A stretch of 64,000 bases of DNA from Limnohabitans sp. MMS-10A-178 (GCF_003063375.1 NZ_NERY01000001.1:992001-1056000); one strand, 5' to 3'; shown: positions 43,944 through 53,012, counted from the first letter of the stretch. The notes: generated by a model not told the origin, from the sequence alone. Translations and numbers: made by a program.

Positions 43944-45139
43944 AGTATGCCAAGTGTCATGACCGCACCCATGAACGTCATGATCCATTGCAAGGGAAAT
44001 TCAAAGGCCAACAAACCACTGTAAATTCCCAGCATGATCATCACACTGGCATTCTCATTAAAGCCTTGCACCGCTATGGAGCGTCCTGCTGTTAGAAGTT
44101 TGTAGCCTCTGTTTTGCAACAGTGCATTCATGGGAACCATCAGCATTCCGCCTGCAAACCCGGTTAAGAGCATGAGTGGAATGGCTATCCAAAGTGATGA
44201 CGAAAAAACCAAGGCGGGCAAAGAAATTCCCAGCCATAAGCCCAACGGCAAAACTTTGAACGCATGATGCAGCGCAACCTTATAGCCGGCCATGGCTGCG
44301 CCAAAAATAACACCTATGGCGACCACGGCTTGAAGCAGGCTGGCCTGTTCCAGGGGTATATCTAGAGCCTCTTTGGCCCATACTAAAACTGCAAATTGAA
44401 CAACCGCACCGATTCCCCAAAAGAGTGTGGTAACAGCCAAGGACAGTTGGCCGACAGGGTCAGTCCAAAGAATGCGGTTGCTTTGGTAAAAATTGTGAAA
44501 CAGTGCTATGGGCTTCATGCTTTGCTGAACATACTTGATGTCAACATGTGGAATTCCAAAGTTCAGAAGTGCTGCTGCAATGTAGATCACAATCAAAGAT
44601 AGAAGTGGGCCAGCATATTGTGTTTCTAATGAAAGCTGGAAAAATTCAATGAATCCCTGGTTGAGTAAAACCATGAACTCAAAATTTTTCACAGCTACAA
44701 GCAAGCCGCCGCAAACGGTGCCCAAAATGACCGACATGACCACGGTCACTTCTAACCAAGCATTGGCCTTGACCAATTGTTCAGCAGGTACGGTCTCGGT
44801 CATCAAACCATATTTGGCGGGGGCATAAGCAGACGCAGCCATGCCCACGATGGCAAATGCCAACATGGGATGAAAGCTGGTAAAGACGAATGCCACGCCC
44901 ACCACTTTGAGGGCATTCATGAAGGCCATCAGTTTGGCTTTGGCAAAGGCATCTGCCAAAGGCCCCATCAGCGGCGCCAATAGAACATAAGATAGAGTGA
45001 ATGAAAACTTCAGAAGAGGTGCCCACCAGCCTGGGTATCCTTGCTCACTGAGAAACGCAATGCCTAAAATTAGAAAGGCATTGTCTGCCAGACCTGACGC
45101 AAATTGAGCGCTGATCAGGTAAAAGAAACCCTTGGGCAT
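43889..45139 (-). CDS. lplT: Lysophospholipid transporter LplT
   Basis: 416 residues, major facilitator superfamily with about 12 helices. LADNAFLILGIAFL, SYVLLAPLMGPLADAFAKAK and YAPAKYGLMTE are the LplT signature. It flips lysophospholipids across the inner membrane for reacylation. It ends within the glycosyltransferase gene and starts 7 bases after the ugd stop, so it may be on the epimerase-ugd transcript. Its presence fits a locus remodelling lipids, though LplT is also a housekeeping gene. Confidence 0.85.
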   Translation of the reverse strand: MPKGFFYLISAQFASGLADNAFLILGIAFLSEQGYPGWWAPLLKFSFTLSYVLLAPLMGPLADAFAKAKLMAFMNALKVVGVAFVFTSFHPMLAFAIVGMAASAYAPAKYGLMTETVPAEQLVKANAWLEVTVVMSVILGTVCGGLLVAVKNFEFMVLLNQGFIEFFQLSLETQYAGPLLSLIVIYIAAALLNFGIPHVDIKYVQQSMKPIALFHNFYQSNRILWTDPVGQLSLAVTTLFWGIGAVVQFAVLVWAKEALDIPLEQASLLQAVVAIGVIFGAAMAGYKVALHHAFKVLPLGLWLGISLPALVFSSSLWIAIPLMLLTGFAGGMLMVPMNALLQNRGYKLLTAGRSIAVQGFNENASVMIMLGIYSGLLAFEFPLQWIMTFMGAVMTLGILYFMRMASQKTDSTCSAI

Positions 45140-45146
45140 GGCTGCC

Positions 45147-46568
45147 TTATGTCGATGTTTCCTCTAGTTTTCTCAAATGACGGCCTGCCTTGAAGTTCAG
45201 CGCAAGTTGATTGCGACGGCCAATTCCTTGATAGGCAATGCCCAGTTCCTCAAGCATATGTGGATCATACAAATTTCGGCCGTCTAAAATGAACGCTTGG
45301 TTCATGCATGCTTTGAGTGCCTCAAAATCGGGATGATGGAAGGTTTTCCATTCAGTCACCACCAACAGGGCGTCTGCTTGTTGGGCAGCCTCATAGGCAG
45401 ACTCAGCCATGTTAAAACGGCTCATGACATCTTTGTTTTTGGTGTCAAGAGCAACAGCCTCTGAACCTTCTTTGGAAACGAGAGGATCAAAGGCGCTAAC
45501 GTGTGCACCACGCTTGAGGAGTTCTTGAATGATGACTCGGCTAGGGGCCTCACGCATGTCATCGGTGTTTGGCTTGAATGCCAAGCCCCATACTGCAAAT
45601 TTCAAACCACTGAAATCTTCACCAAAATGCTGAACCAAACGTGAAACCAGCAAGGTTTTTTGTTGATCATTGACATTCTCAACAGCAGTAACCACTTTCA
45701 TCTGGCTGCCACAGTCTAAGGCTGTTTGAATCAAGGCGCGCGTATCCTTGGGAAAACAGCTACCGCCATAACCAGTTCCGGCGTACAAGAAGTCATGCCC
45801 AATTCGCTGGTCTGCCCCTATGCCTCGTCGAATGCTGTCGATGTCAGCACCCAATAAATCAGAAAGATTGGCTATTTCATTCATGAATGAAATGCGAGTG
45901 GCCAACATGGCATTGGCTGCATACTTGGTTAGTTCGGCACTGCGAACACCCATCCAGATGGTGCGCGCATGGTGTCTGTTGAAGCTGGAATACAGAAGCT
46001 CCATTTTTTGATGCACGGTTTTGTAATTGGGGCTGTCATCCAAGCCAATCACAATCCGATCGGGGTGCATAAAGTCCTTAATTGCAGCACCTTCTTTCAA
46101 GAATTCTGGATTGGAAATCACTTCAAAAAGAGAGTCGCTGATGCCGCGCTTGTCCAATTCGTCTTGAAGGCACTTTTGAACACGGTAAGCTGTACCTACT
46201 GGCACGGTGGACTTGTTCACAATGACTTTGAATTTCTTCAAATGGCGGCCAATTTGGCTGGCAACTGCCAACACATGCTGTAGATCAGCTGAGCCATCTT
46301 CTTGCGATGGAGTGCCAACTGCAATGAAAATGACTTCACCATGTTCAACAGCTTGTGCCATGTCGGTGGTGAAGTGAATGCGCCCTTCAGCCCTGTTTCT
46401 GGCCATGAGTTCTTGCAGGCCAGGTTCATAGATGGGCAAGCCAGCCGCATTCAGTGTTGCAACCTTCTTTGCATCGTTGTCGATGCAAATAACTTGGTGA
46501 CCTAGGTCAGCCAAGCACCCGCCCGTAACCAATCCTACATAGCCGGCGCCAACAATTGAAACTTTCAT
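45147..46568 (-). CDS. ugd: UDP-glucose 6-dehydrogenase
   Basis: 473 residues. It oxidises UDP-glucose to UDP-glucuronate with two NAD+. Rossmann motif IVGAGYVGLVTGG at 4-16, VGTPSQEDGSADL, NPEFLKEGAAI, and the catalytic cysteine in GGSCFPKDTRAL. GLAFKPNTDDMREAPS is the second NAD-fold motif. ATG 46568 has AGGAG 6 bases upstream. It lies downstream of the epimerase, so UDP-glucose can be turned into UDP-glucuronate and then UDP-galacturonate by one transcript. Confidence 0.95.
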   Translation of the reverse strand: MKVSIVGAGYVGLVTGGCLADLGHQVICIDNDAKKVATLNAAGLPIYEPGLQELMARNRAEGRIHFTTDMAQAVEHGEVIFIAVGTPSQEDGSADLQHVLAVASQIGRHLKKFKVIVNKSTVPVGTAYRVQKCLQDELDKRGISDSLFEVISNPEFLKEGAAIKDFMHPDRIVIGLDDSPNYKTVHQKMELLYSSFNRHHARTIWMGVRSAELTKYAANAMLATRISFMNEIANLSDLLGADIDSIRRGIGADQRIGHDFLYAGTGYGGSCFPKDTRALIQTALDCGSQMKVVTAVENVNDQQKTLLVSRLVQHFGEDFSGLKFAVWGLAFKPNTDDMREAPSRVIIQELLKRGAHVSAFDPLVSKEGSEAVALDTKNKDVMSRFNMAESAYEAAQQADALLVVTEWKTFHHPDFEALKACMNQAFILDGRNLYDPHMLEELGIAYQGIGRRNQLALNFKAGRHLRKLEETST

Positions 46569-46638
46569 GGTGATCTCCTAGGTTTGGTTGATTTTGGAGA
46601 TCAAAGATTTCTTTGTTGTGACCAATTCATGTATTTTT

Positions 46639-46660
46639 CGTGACGAAAATCTTCGTCACG
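46639..46660. repeat. Inverted repeat between epimerase and ugd
   Basis: CGTGACGAA and TTCGTCACG are perfect 9-base arms around AATC. T-run precedes it on the plus strand rather than following it on the minus strand, so it is not an intrinsic terminator for the epimerase transcript. It could be a regulator site or an mRNA hairpin setting the ratio of the two enzymes. Confidence 0.45.
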
Positions 46661-46676
46661 GATGGCCAACATTGGC

Positions 46677-47681
46677 TCAAACGGGATTCCATTTTTCTAG
46701 CCATTGAACCATTTCAGACAAGCCATCACTCAAACTTGTATGCGGCCATTCGCCAATCATTTTTCTCAATTTGTCATCACTGGCGCAAGTCAGTGGCACA
46801 TCTGAAACTTGCATGGGCAAAAGTTCAATCGTGGGCTTGATATTCATACAGTCGGCCAGTGTCTGTACAAAATCATTCACTTGTACCGGATTTGAATGCC
46901 CAATATTGACCACATCTGCTTGGGTTTGGCTAATTCCGTTCTGAATCAATCGCGCAATAGCAAAAACCGTGTCACCGATGTAGGTAAAGTCGCGTTTCAA
47001 TACGCCTTCACCAAACAACTGAATCGCTTGTTGGCTGCGCATTTTTTTGGCAAACAAAAAGGGCGCCATGTCCAATCGGCCCCAGGGACCATAGACTGTG
47101 AAAAATCTCAGTCCCAAGGAGGCTGTTCGATACTGTGCAAAATAGGCTTTTGCCATCTGCTCATTGGCAATTTTGGTGGCGGCATAAAATGATTCAGGCG
47201 CATCGCATCGATCTGTTTCACGAAAGGGTGCTTCTGATCGAACACCGTACACACTTGACGAGCTTGCGTACAAAAATTGCTGAATGCCATGCGTTTTGCA
47301 AGCGTCAATTACATTGGCAAACCCATTCAAATTCGATTTAACAAAATCCATGGGCGCTTTGACTGAATGCCTAACGCCGGCTTGAGCTGCCAAATGAACG
47401 ACCACATCAGGGTGAGCTTTTTGGAAGAGCTTGCTCACTTGAGAATGGTCTGATATGTCAACCGAATGGTATTCAATGCCATTTCGATTTAGAAAATGTG
47501 CAATGCGATCAAATCTCAGACGCTGAAGAGTTAGGTGATGTGTGTCGCCAACATCAAAAAATTGGTTTCGAAAATTGTAAATATCACATCCGACAACTTC
47601 GAAGCCAAGTTCCGTCAAGTGCTCTGCGAGTTTGGATCCAATAAATCCTGCTGCACCAGTGATCAGAACTTTTCTTTTCAT
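46677..47681 (-). CDS. UDP-glucuronate 4-epimerase-like protein
   Basis: 334 residues, extended SDR. NAD motif GAAGFIGSKL, catalytic YAATK within SFYAATKIANEQ, and GLRFFTVYGPWGRLDMAPF, a stretch typical of UDP-glucuronate 4-epimerases (LpsL type) that make UDP-galacturonate. ATG 47681 is used; six codons upstream begin with TTG. It is divergent from the PAP2 operon across a bidirectional Pho box, and followed by ugd. UDP-glucose 4-epimerase activity is less likely given ugd next door. Confidence 0.82.
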   Translation of the reverse strand: MKRKVLITGAAGFIGSKLAEHLTELGFEVVGCDIYNFRNQFFDVGDTHHLTLQRLRFDRIAHFLNRNGIEYHSVDISDHSQVSKLFQKAHPDVVVHLAAQAGVRHSVKAPMDFVKSNLNGFANVIDACKTHGIQQFLYASSSSVYGVRSEAPFRETDRCDAPESFYAATKIANEQMAKAYFAQYRTASLGLRFFTVYGPWGRLDMAPFLFAKKMRSQQAIQLFGEGVLKRDFTYIGDTVFAIARLIQNGISQTQADVVNIGHSNPVQVNDFVQTLADCMNIKPTIELLPMQVSDVPLTCASDDKLRKMIGEWPHTSLSDGLSEMVQWLEKWNPV

Positions 47682-47693
47682 CAAGGTGAATTT

Positions 47694-47724
47694 AGACAAG
47701 TTTCATGACATTGTCATGAAACTT
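47694..47724. promoter_or_regulatory. Bidirectional Pho boxes in an inverted repeat
   Basis: A perfect 13-base inverted repeat with a 1-base centre covers 47698-47724. Rightward: GTTTCAT-GACA-TTGTCAT (47700-47717), with a further TATTCAC at 47733 in phase. Leftward: GTTTCAT, ATGTCAT and CTTGTCT on an 11-base step (47722 down to 47694). It can drive epimerase-ugd leftward and the PAP2-GT operon rightward. The 93-base intergenic region contains nothing else recognisable. Confidence 0.8.
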
Positions 47725-47774
47725 GGTTGAAATATTCACATGCAGAAAGCCTTGTGCTTCATGCTTTCCAAATT

Positions 47775-48587
47775 ATGAGTACTTCTGCAACACACGTCGT
47801 TTCTTCTAAACGAATACTCCTTTCTGTTGGAGTAATTTTGTGTTTTTGCCTCGTTTTCGGGGTGTCACTGATCATTTTTGAATTCAACCAGCAGTGGATG
47901 CTCCGTATCCATGTAGATCCCATCTTGCCTAATTGGTTTTGGTCGTTGATCAATCTTTTTGGTGATGCATGGGTTGTGTTGCTGATTTTGTTGGTGTCAG
48001 AACGTCGGCCTGGAGCAATGACATCTTGGATTCTTAAAACGTGGCTTGCTGGTGCTGCGGTTGTTCAATTGATCAAATATCTTTCTCCAATGCCTAGGCC
48101 CGCCAACGTCTTGGGCAAAGAAATGCTGACATTGATTGATCATCCGCCCTTGTTCAGCGGGTCGATGCCTTCTGGGCACGCTTTTGCCGCAATTTCATGT
48201 GCACTTATTCTAGTTACTGTTATGAAACAACGTGGCGTAAATCAGTCTTATTTATGGATGATTGCTGCCTTTGCAGGACTGGTTTCATGGGCACGTGTAG
48301 CTGTTGGCGCGCACTGGCCCTCTGATGTCATTGTGGGTGCGGGCTTGGCATTTTTTGTCGTAGCCCTAACCTACGTTTGGGAAACTCGGTCTTCTTGGAA
48401 TCATTGGCTAAGCTCAAAACACGGCGCTGTACTTCTTGTTTTGATTCACTTACTGATTGCGGTGTATCTCCTTGTGCCTCAATCTGATTTTTTGCTGGTT
48501 CAAATTTTTCAACTGAGCTTGGCATGTTTATCGGTTTCGAAAGCCATTTACCTGATCAAAGTATCCCTTTGGTTTAGAACGACTTGA
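47775..48587 (+). CDS. PAP2-family phosphatase (LpxE-like candidate)
   Basis: 270 residues with six hydrophobic segments. The PAP2 triad is complete: KYLSPMPRP, MPSGHAF and ARVAVGAHWPSDV. Members remove phosphate from lipid A (LpxE, LpxF), undecaprenyl pyrophosphate or phosphatidate on the periplasmic side of the inner membrane. ATG 47775; the open frame before it is in the promoter. First gene of a five-gene operon with a flippase-like protein, GT2, ArnT-like GT and another PAP2. The context favours lipid A 1-phosphatase; undecaprenyl-PP or phosphatidate is possible. Confidence 0.78.
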   Translation: MSTSATHVVSSKRILLSVGVILCFCLVFGVSLIIFEFNQQWMLRIHVDPILPNWFWSLINLFGDAWVVLLILLVSERRPGAMTSWILKTWLAGAAVVQLIKYLSPMPRPANVLGKEMLTLIDHPPLFSGSMPSGHAFAAISCALILVTVMKQRGVNQSYLWMIAAFAGLVSWARVAVGAHWPSDVIVGAGLAFFVVALTYVWETRSSWNHWLSSKHGAVLLVLIHLLIAVYLLVPQSDFLLVQIFQLSLACLSVSKAIYLIKVSLWFRTT

Positions 48588-48596
48588 GGAGCTTGT

Positions 48597-49556
48597 ATGG
48601 TGATACAAAACTTCATCTCTGAAAGCCACTTTGATTCACACATTCGCTTGCGAAAGTGGTTTTACCGGATCGCATTTTGGTTGCTTTCGTTGATGTTGTT
48701 GTTGGTTCTGGTTCGCAATTCCAACTGGCAATTGACTTACGCCCGGTTTTTTGAGTTGCCTGCAACTTTGGTTTTGGTGTGTGTGTCTGGTTGGCTTTTC
48801 AGTTTTATTTTTAGAGCTATTCGATTTCGATTGGAATGGCAGATGCAAGGCCATGTGAGTTTCTTCCAAGCATTGCATGTTACTTTTTTACACAATGCGG
48901 CAGTTGTTTTAGTTCCTTTCAGAGTTGGTGAACTGGGTTACCCAGTTTTGGTTAGAAACTTATTCGATGTTTCTTGGCAAAAATGCATTCGAAGTTTGCT
49001 TTGGTTGAGACTACAAGACGCTGTGGTACTTCTTGCTATTGCTTTTTTAATGTGGCCTTCCTTCAGTCCAGAGATAAGAGCGTTGGTTTTGTTTTTTTGC
49101 GTGGGGCTGGTGTTATTGACTCAAAAGCATTGGCTTCGACTTTTGCGCTCTCGTCTTTTTCTCGCTCGCCAATTGAGAGCGTTTCTTCATCAACGCTCTG
49201 GTGCTTGGAGTTGGGTTTGTTCGGCTGCAAATTGGATTTGCAAAATTACTGTGGTTGCCATCATGCTGCAAAGCCTCACTGGTTTGCCAATTTTGCAATC
49301 GCTTGATGGTGCTTTGACAGGGGAGCTTTCGGCAATGCTGCCAATCACTGGACCTGCTGGTTTAGGAACGTACGAGGCTGCGGTGTGGGCGGGACTGGGA
49401 TTGCCTTGGGAAGAAATGAAAAGCCTTATGGCTTCTATTTTGTTTTCCCATTTGTTTTTTCTCTCAATTTCATTGCTCGGTGCTTTGATTTCATTGTTAC
49501 TTCATAGCTTTTTTTCTAACAAGAACAATGTCATAAAAGATAACGCGCATGTCTGA
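48597..49556 (+). CDS. LPG-synthase-TM/AglD-like membrane protein (possible flippase)
   Basis: 319 residues with about eight hydrophobic helices. The pattern FVSGWLF-like helix, NAAVVLVPFRVGELGYPVL and MLPITGPAGLGTYEAA is that of the lysyl-phosphatidylglycerol-synthetase transmembrane family. Without the synthetase domain, such proteins occur with polyprenyl-phosphate sugar pathways. Lying between a phosphatase and a GT2, it may move a polyprenyl-phosphate sugar or lipid across the membrane. The start is 9 bases after the previous gene; its end overlaps the GT2 by 8 bases. Function inferred only. Confidence 0.6.
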   Translation: MVIQNFISESHFDSHIRLRKWFYRIAFWLLSLMLLLVLVRNSNWQLTYARFFELPATLVLVCVSGWLFSFIFRAIRFRLEWQMQGHVSFFQALHVTFLHNAAVVLVPFRVGELGYPVLVRNLFDVSWQKCIRSLLWLRLQDAVVLLAIAFLMWPSFSPEIRALVLFFCVGLVLLTQKHWLRLLRSRLFLARQLRAFLHQRSGAWSWVCSAANWICKITVVAIMLQSLTGLPILQSLDGALTGELSAMLPITGPAGLGTYEAAVWAGLGLPWEEMKSLMASILFSHLFFLSISLLGALISLLLHSFFSNKNNVIKDNAHV

Positions 49557-50577
49557 TACTTCTATTCTCAATCGTCCTTTAACAAGTTCTATGGCTCACT
49601 CACTGTCTGTGGTGGTGCCTATGTTCAACGAAGAAGAATTGGCTGCCGATTTGGTCTTTGCCGTTCAGGATGCATTGCAAAACTATGCATTTTCTTGGGA
49701 GTTGATTGTTGTCGATGATGGTAGTAGCGACGCAACTTGGGTTCATTTGAACCATGCTGCAAAACAAGTGGGCGCGCATGTTCGTCTCATTCGTCTTCTG
49801 CGAAACTTTAAACAAACTGCTGCGATGCAGGCAGGTATCGATGCAGCCCGAGGCGATGTGATCGTGACAATGGATGGTGATCTGCAAAACGATCCAAAGG
49901 ACATTCCAGCTTTGGTTGAAAAGTTATTGGCTGAAGATCTCGACATGGTGGCTGGCTGGCGTCAAAAAAGACAAGATGGTTTTTGGCTTCGCAAGCTACC
50001 TTCAAAAATTGCCAACCGTTTGATTCGCAACGTCAGTGGGCTTCACTTCCAAGACTTAGGCTGCAGCTTAAAGGCCTTTAGAGCGTCAGTGCTCCGCCAA
50101 GTTCGCCTCTACGGGGAGATGCACCGATTCATCCCTGCCTGGCTTGCAACGGTCACTTCACCTCAACGCATGGCAGAAGTGCCAGTTTCACATTTTCCTA
50201 GAACCAAGGGACTATCCAAATATGGCTTGTCCAGAACCTTCCGGGTGTTGCTTGACCTTCTGTCTATTCATTACTTTTTGCGATTTGGTTCTCGGCCAGG
50301 CCACTTTTTTGGTGGACTTGGCAGCATTGTGACGGGCATCGGACTTTTGATTTTGACTTATTTGGGAATACTGAAGTTTTTAGGTGAGTCAATTGGCAAC
50401 CGGCCCTTGATGTTCTTGGGGTTTTTTGCAGTGGTGAGTGGACTTCAATTGCTCACGACCGGCGTGATTGCTGAAATTTTGATGCGCACTTATTTCGACG
50501 CTGGAAAATTCAATTCTTATCACACCTTGCACACTTCAAATTTGAAAACCAATGAAGGCTGGCATGTTGTCAATTGA
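49549..50577 (+). CDS. GT2 polyprenyl-phosphate glycosyltransferase (RgtE/ArnC-like)
   Basis: 342 residues. GT-A domain: SVVVPMFNEEE, VVDDGSSDAT, and the DXD-type MDGDLQNDP. Two C-terminal membrane helices (about 245-270 and 280-310). This is the dolichyl-phosphate mannose synthase-like group that loads a sugar from UDP-sugar onto undecaprenyl/dodecaprenyl phosphate, as ArnC, GtrB and rhizobial RgtE do. Followed by an ArnT-like GT (26-base open-frame overlap, 14 from the chosen start). The sugar is probably galacturonate or glucuronate given the divergent ugd/epimerase genes. Confidence 0.8.
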   Translation: MSDTSILNRPLTSSMAHSLSVVVPMFNEEELAADLVFAVQDALQNYAFSWELIVVDDGSSDATWVHLNHAAKQVGAHVRLIRLLRNFKQTAAMQAGIDAARGDVIVTMDGDLQNDPKDIPALVEKLLAEDLDMVAGWRQKRQDGFWLRKLPSKIANRLIRNVSGLHFQDLGCSLKAFRASVLRQVRLYGEMHRFIPAWLATVTSPQRMAEVPVSHFPRTKGLSKYGLSRTFRVLLDLLSIHYFLRFGSRPGHFFGGLGSIVTGIGLLILTYLGILKFLGESIGNRPLMFLGFFAVVSGLQLLTTGVIAEILMRTYFDAGKFNSYHTLHTSNLKTNEGWHVVN

Positions 50578-52156
50578 ATCCGGTCATCCAAACCGATGGG
50601 TGTGGTTCTTCGGAGCCTTTGCTTTATTGGGTTTCTTTTTGTTGGGGTTGAACCACTCCCTCTTGTTCGATGTTGACGAAGGCGCATTCACTGAAGCAAC
50701 TCGTGAGATGCTGGTGTCTCAAGACTGGGGGCATACCACCTTGAATGGCCTAGACCGCTTTGACAAACCCATTGGCGTTTATTGGTTGCAAGCGATCAGT
50801 GTTTCTATTTTCGGTTTGAATGATTTTGCTTTCAGATTGCCGTCTGCGTTGTCCGCTTGGCTGGCAAGTTTGGCTTTGGCCAAATTTTCAGAGAGGGAAT
50901 GGGGCGGGCGTGCAGCCGTCATGGCCGCTGTCGTTTCTGCAACCAGTCTTGGGCCTTGGGCCATGGCCAGAACTGCCACTGCCGATGCACTTCTCGGTCT
51001 CTTTTTGGTCTTGATTTTTTTAGATCTTTGGCGATCGCTTGAAAACAGAGACCATTGGGCAGGACGCCGAGTTGCACTTTGGGTAGGTTTGGGATTTTTG
51101 GTCAAAGGCCCAGTGGCGTTGGTACTGCCGGTGGGCACACTTTTGATTTATTGGTTTTTTGCACCGTTTTACAGGTTGGAAATAAATCGACTCATTACGG
51201 ATTCGCGTGCTTGGCTTGTCTTTCTTTGCGTGGCTTTACCCTGGTACATCTACGCTTATTTAAGACATGGCCAGCTTTTCATTGATGGCTTTTTGCTCAA
51301 GCACAACATTGAGCGATTTATGGGCAGCATGGAAGGTCACTCTGGTCACTGGGCTTATTTCCTAATTGCTTTGCCTTTGCTCTGGCTACCTTGGACCGTT
51401 TTGTGGTTTAAGGCGCTACTGGACTTTAAATTGAATTGGCAGAATTCCTTTTTGAAATACTGTTGGATTTGGTTTTTGTTCGTCTTTGTTTTTTTCACCC
51501 TTGCCAACACCAAGCTACCGCATTACTTGCTCTATGCAGGTCCTGCAATGTGTTTGATCATTGTCAATGCTTCCTTGCATGCTAAGCGTGGCACATGGAC
51601 ATTGACATGGCTTTTGGCCATATTGGGTCTCAGCGTTTTGATCTTGAGTCCAAGTTATTTGCAGTCTCATCTAGAACTTGTGGTTGATCCCTTTTACAAA
51701 GCATTGCTTGCAGACTCTCCCAAATCTGAAATGAAGGTATGGCTTTTTGCCTTGCCGCTGATTTTTTATGTGGCGCCCGCCATTGCGTATTTACTCAGGC
51801 TGACAAATCTGGTTCATGTGCAAGTGACGCCAAGCTTTTCATTTCTCATACTGGCACTTTACCAATCGATTGTTCTGTCCTTGCTTACGCTGCCATGGTG
51901 GTCTCAAACTCTCCAATCTCCAGTGCATGAACTGGCAATGATTTTCAAAGATGACAAACGCACTGTGGTTCAGTGGGGCGTGCACATGCCATCGTTTGCG
52001 AGTTACCGACAGCAAGAGTCGCCTAGGCGTGAACCCCTGCCGGGAGAACTGGCATTGGTTAAAAATACTCAGCCGTATTGGCCAGCAGATTGGCAAGTTT
52101 TGGAGACACGCGGTCCCCTTGCCATCGTGATGTTTCCAGAAAGAGCGAAGCCATGA
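50564..52156 (+). CDS. ArnT/Rgt-like GT83 glycosyltransferase
   Basis: 530 residues from ATG 50564 (GAAGG 5 bases upstream; ATG 50552 is also in frame). About 11-12 membrane helices. The catalytic periplasmic motif is FDVDEGAFTEATREML, and LDRFDKPIGVYWLQA follows, as in ArnT and RgtA-D. These enzymes transfer a sugar from a polyprenyl phosphate to lipid A or the core: aminoarabinose for ArnT, galacturonate for Rgt. No arnB/arnA-type aminoarabinose genes are nearby, so a uronic acid is more likely. ATGA overlap with the next gene. Confidence 0.82.
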   Translation: MLSIESGHPNRWVWFFGAFALLGFFLLGLNHSLLFDVDEGAFTEATREMLVSQDWGHTTLNGLDRFDKPIGVYWLQAISVSIFGLNDFAFRLPSALSAWLASLALAKFSEREWGGRAAVMAAVVSATSLGPWAMARTATADALLGLFLVLIFLDLWRSLENRDHWAGRRVALWVGLGFLVKGPVALVLPVGTLLIYWFFAPFYRLEINRLITDSRAWLVFLCVALPWYIYAYLRHGQLFIDGFLLKHNIERFMGSMEGHSGHWAYFLIALPLLWLPWTVLWFKALLDFKLNWQNSFLKYCWIWFLFVFVFFTLANTKLPHYLLYAGPAMCLIIVNASLHAKRGTWTLTWLLAILGLSVLILSPSYLQSHLELVVDPFYKALLADSPKSEMKVWLFALPLIFYVAPAIAYLLRLTNLVHVQVTPSFSFLILALYQSIVLSLLTLPWWSQTLQSPVHELAMIFKDDKRTVVQWGVHMPSFASYRQQESPRREPLPGELALVKNTQPYWPADWQVLETRGPLAIVMFPERAKP

Positions 52157-52893
52157 CCATGATAAGTAGGATGCTAAGACAATGGTACTGTGCACCCGGA
52201 TGTTTGCTGCTTTTTGCAATGTCAGCCACTTTGTTCATTCTTTTTCCACAAGCAGACCTTGAATTTACAAACTTGTTCTATGCAGGCCATGGATTATTTC
52301 CAGCCAATGATTGGTGGATGGTCCAATTTGTTTACCAAGGAACGCCTTGGTTTGGGCGCTTATTCTTTTTGATTGCAGTAGGCTTCTTACTGTTGGCCAT
52401 CATCAAACCAACCGTCATTTCACGCCGGCATTGGCGCCGTGCAGCCGCTGTGATGGCTGTGGTTGTATTGGGTATTGGCATGGTCGTTCATGTGTTCTTG
52501 AAAGAAGGCATGGGCCGGCCTCGACCGCGCGATGTGCAAACTTTTCAAGGCAGCACTGCCTATGTACCTGTCTTTTTGCCAAGCCAATTTTGTCAAAAAA
52601 ATTGCTCATTTGTCAGTGGGCATGCGGCGGTTGGCTTTGCTTTGATGTCAGTCGGCTTTTTTGGCGTTCGAAGACGGCGCCAGTTTTGGTTTTTGACTGG
52701 GCTTTTTGCGGGGTCCATCATCGGCCTGGTTCGCATCATGCAAGGTGGTCATTTTTTAAGTGATGTGGTGTTTTCCTTGGTTTCAATTTGGACTGTCCAT
52801 CTTTTTGTGCGTTTCACCTGGATTCGGTTTAGAGCATGGCAGTTGCAAAAAGCAAGGCTGGCAGTTGGCCAGTATTCTAAATCTAATTTGTGA
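52153..52893 (+). CDS. PAP2-family phosphatase (LpxF-like candidate)
   Basis: 246 residues with six hydrophobic segments. PAP2 motifs: KEGMGRPRPRD, NCSFVSGHA and VRIMQGGHFLSDV. The second motif has V in place of P (VSGH), and the first has the longer RPRPRD form; I associate this combination with lipid A phosphatases such as LpxF, from memory and not verified. ATG 52153 overlaps the preceding stop as ATGA. Last gene of the operon; a Pho box for ppk follows. If one PAP2 acts at lipid A 1 and the other at 4', both phosphates could be removed. Confidence 0.72.
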   Translation: MTMISRMLRQWYCAPGCLLLFAMSATLFILFPQADLEFTNLFYAGHGLFPANDWWMVQFVYQGTPWFGRLFFLIAVGFLLLAIIKPTVISRRHWRRAAAVMAVVVLGIGMVVHVFLKEGMGRPRPRDVQTFQGSTAYVPVFLPSQFCQKNCSFVSGHAAVGFALMSVGFFGVRRRRQFWFLTGLFAGSIIGLVRIMQGGHFLSDVVFSLVSIWTVHLFVRFTWIRFRAWQLQKARLAVGQYSKSNL

Positions 52894-52911
52894 CATGCTA
52901 ATTTAGGCGAT

Positions 52912-52940
52912 TTATCATCAATATGTCACAAATATGACAT
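52912..52940 (+). promoter_or_regulatory. Pho box upstream of ppk
   Basis: TTATCAT-CAAT-ATGTCAC (52912-52929), followed in phase by ATGACAT (52934-52940). It points rightward and ends 72 bases before the ppk GTG. PhoB control of ppk is established in several bacteria. Confidence 0.7.
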
Positions 52941-53012
52941 GATGTGGCGGAAGAATGGGCGTTACAGTTTTGATCACTGTTTGAGACCTACTTTTCAGAT
53001 AGATACCTACAA

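Noticed and set aside
46639..46660. Intrinsic terminator between epimerase and ugd
   Set aside because: The T-run is on the wrong side for leftward transcription, so I list it only as an inverted repeat.
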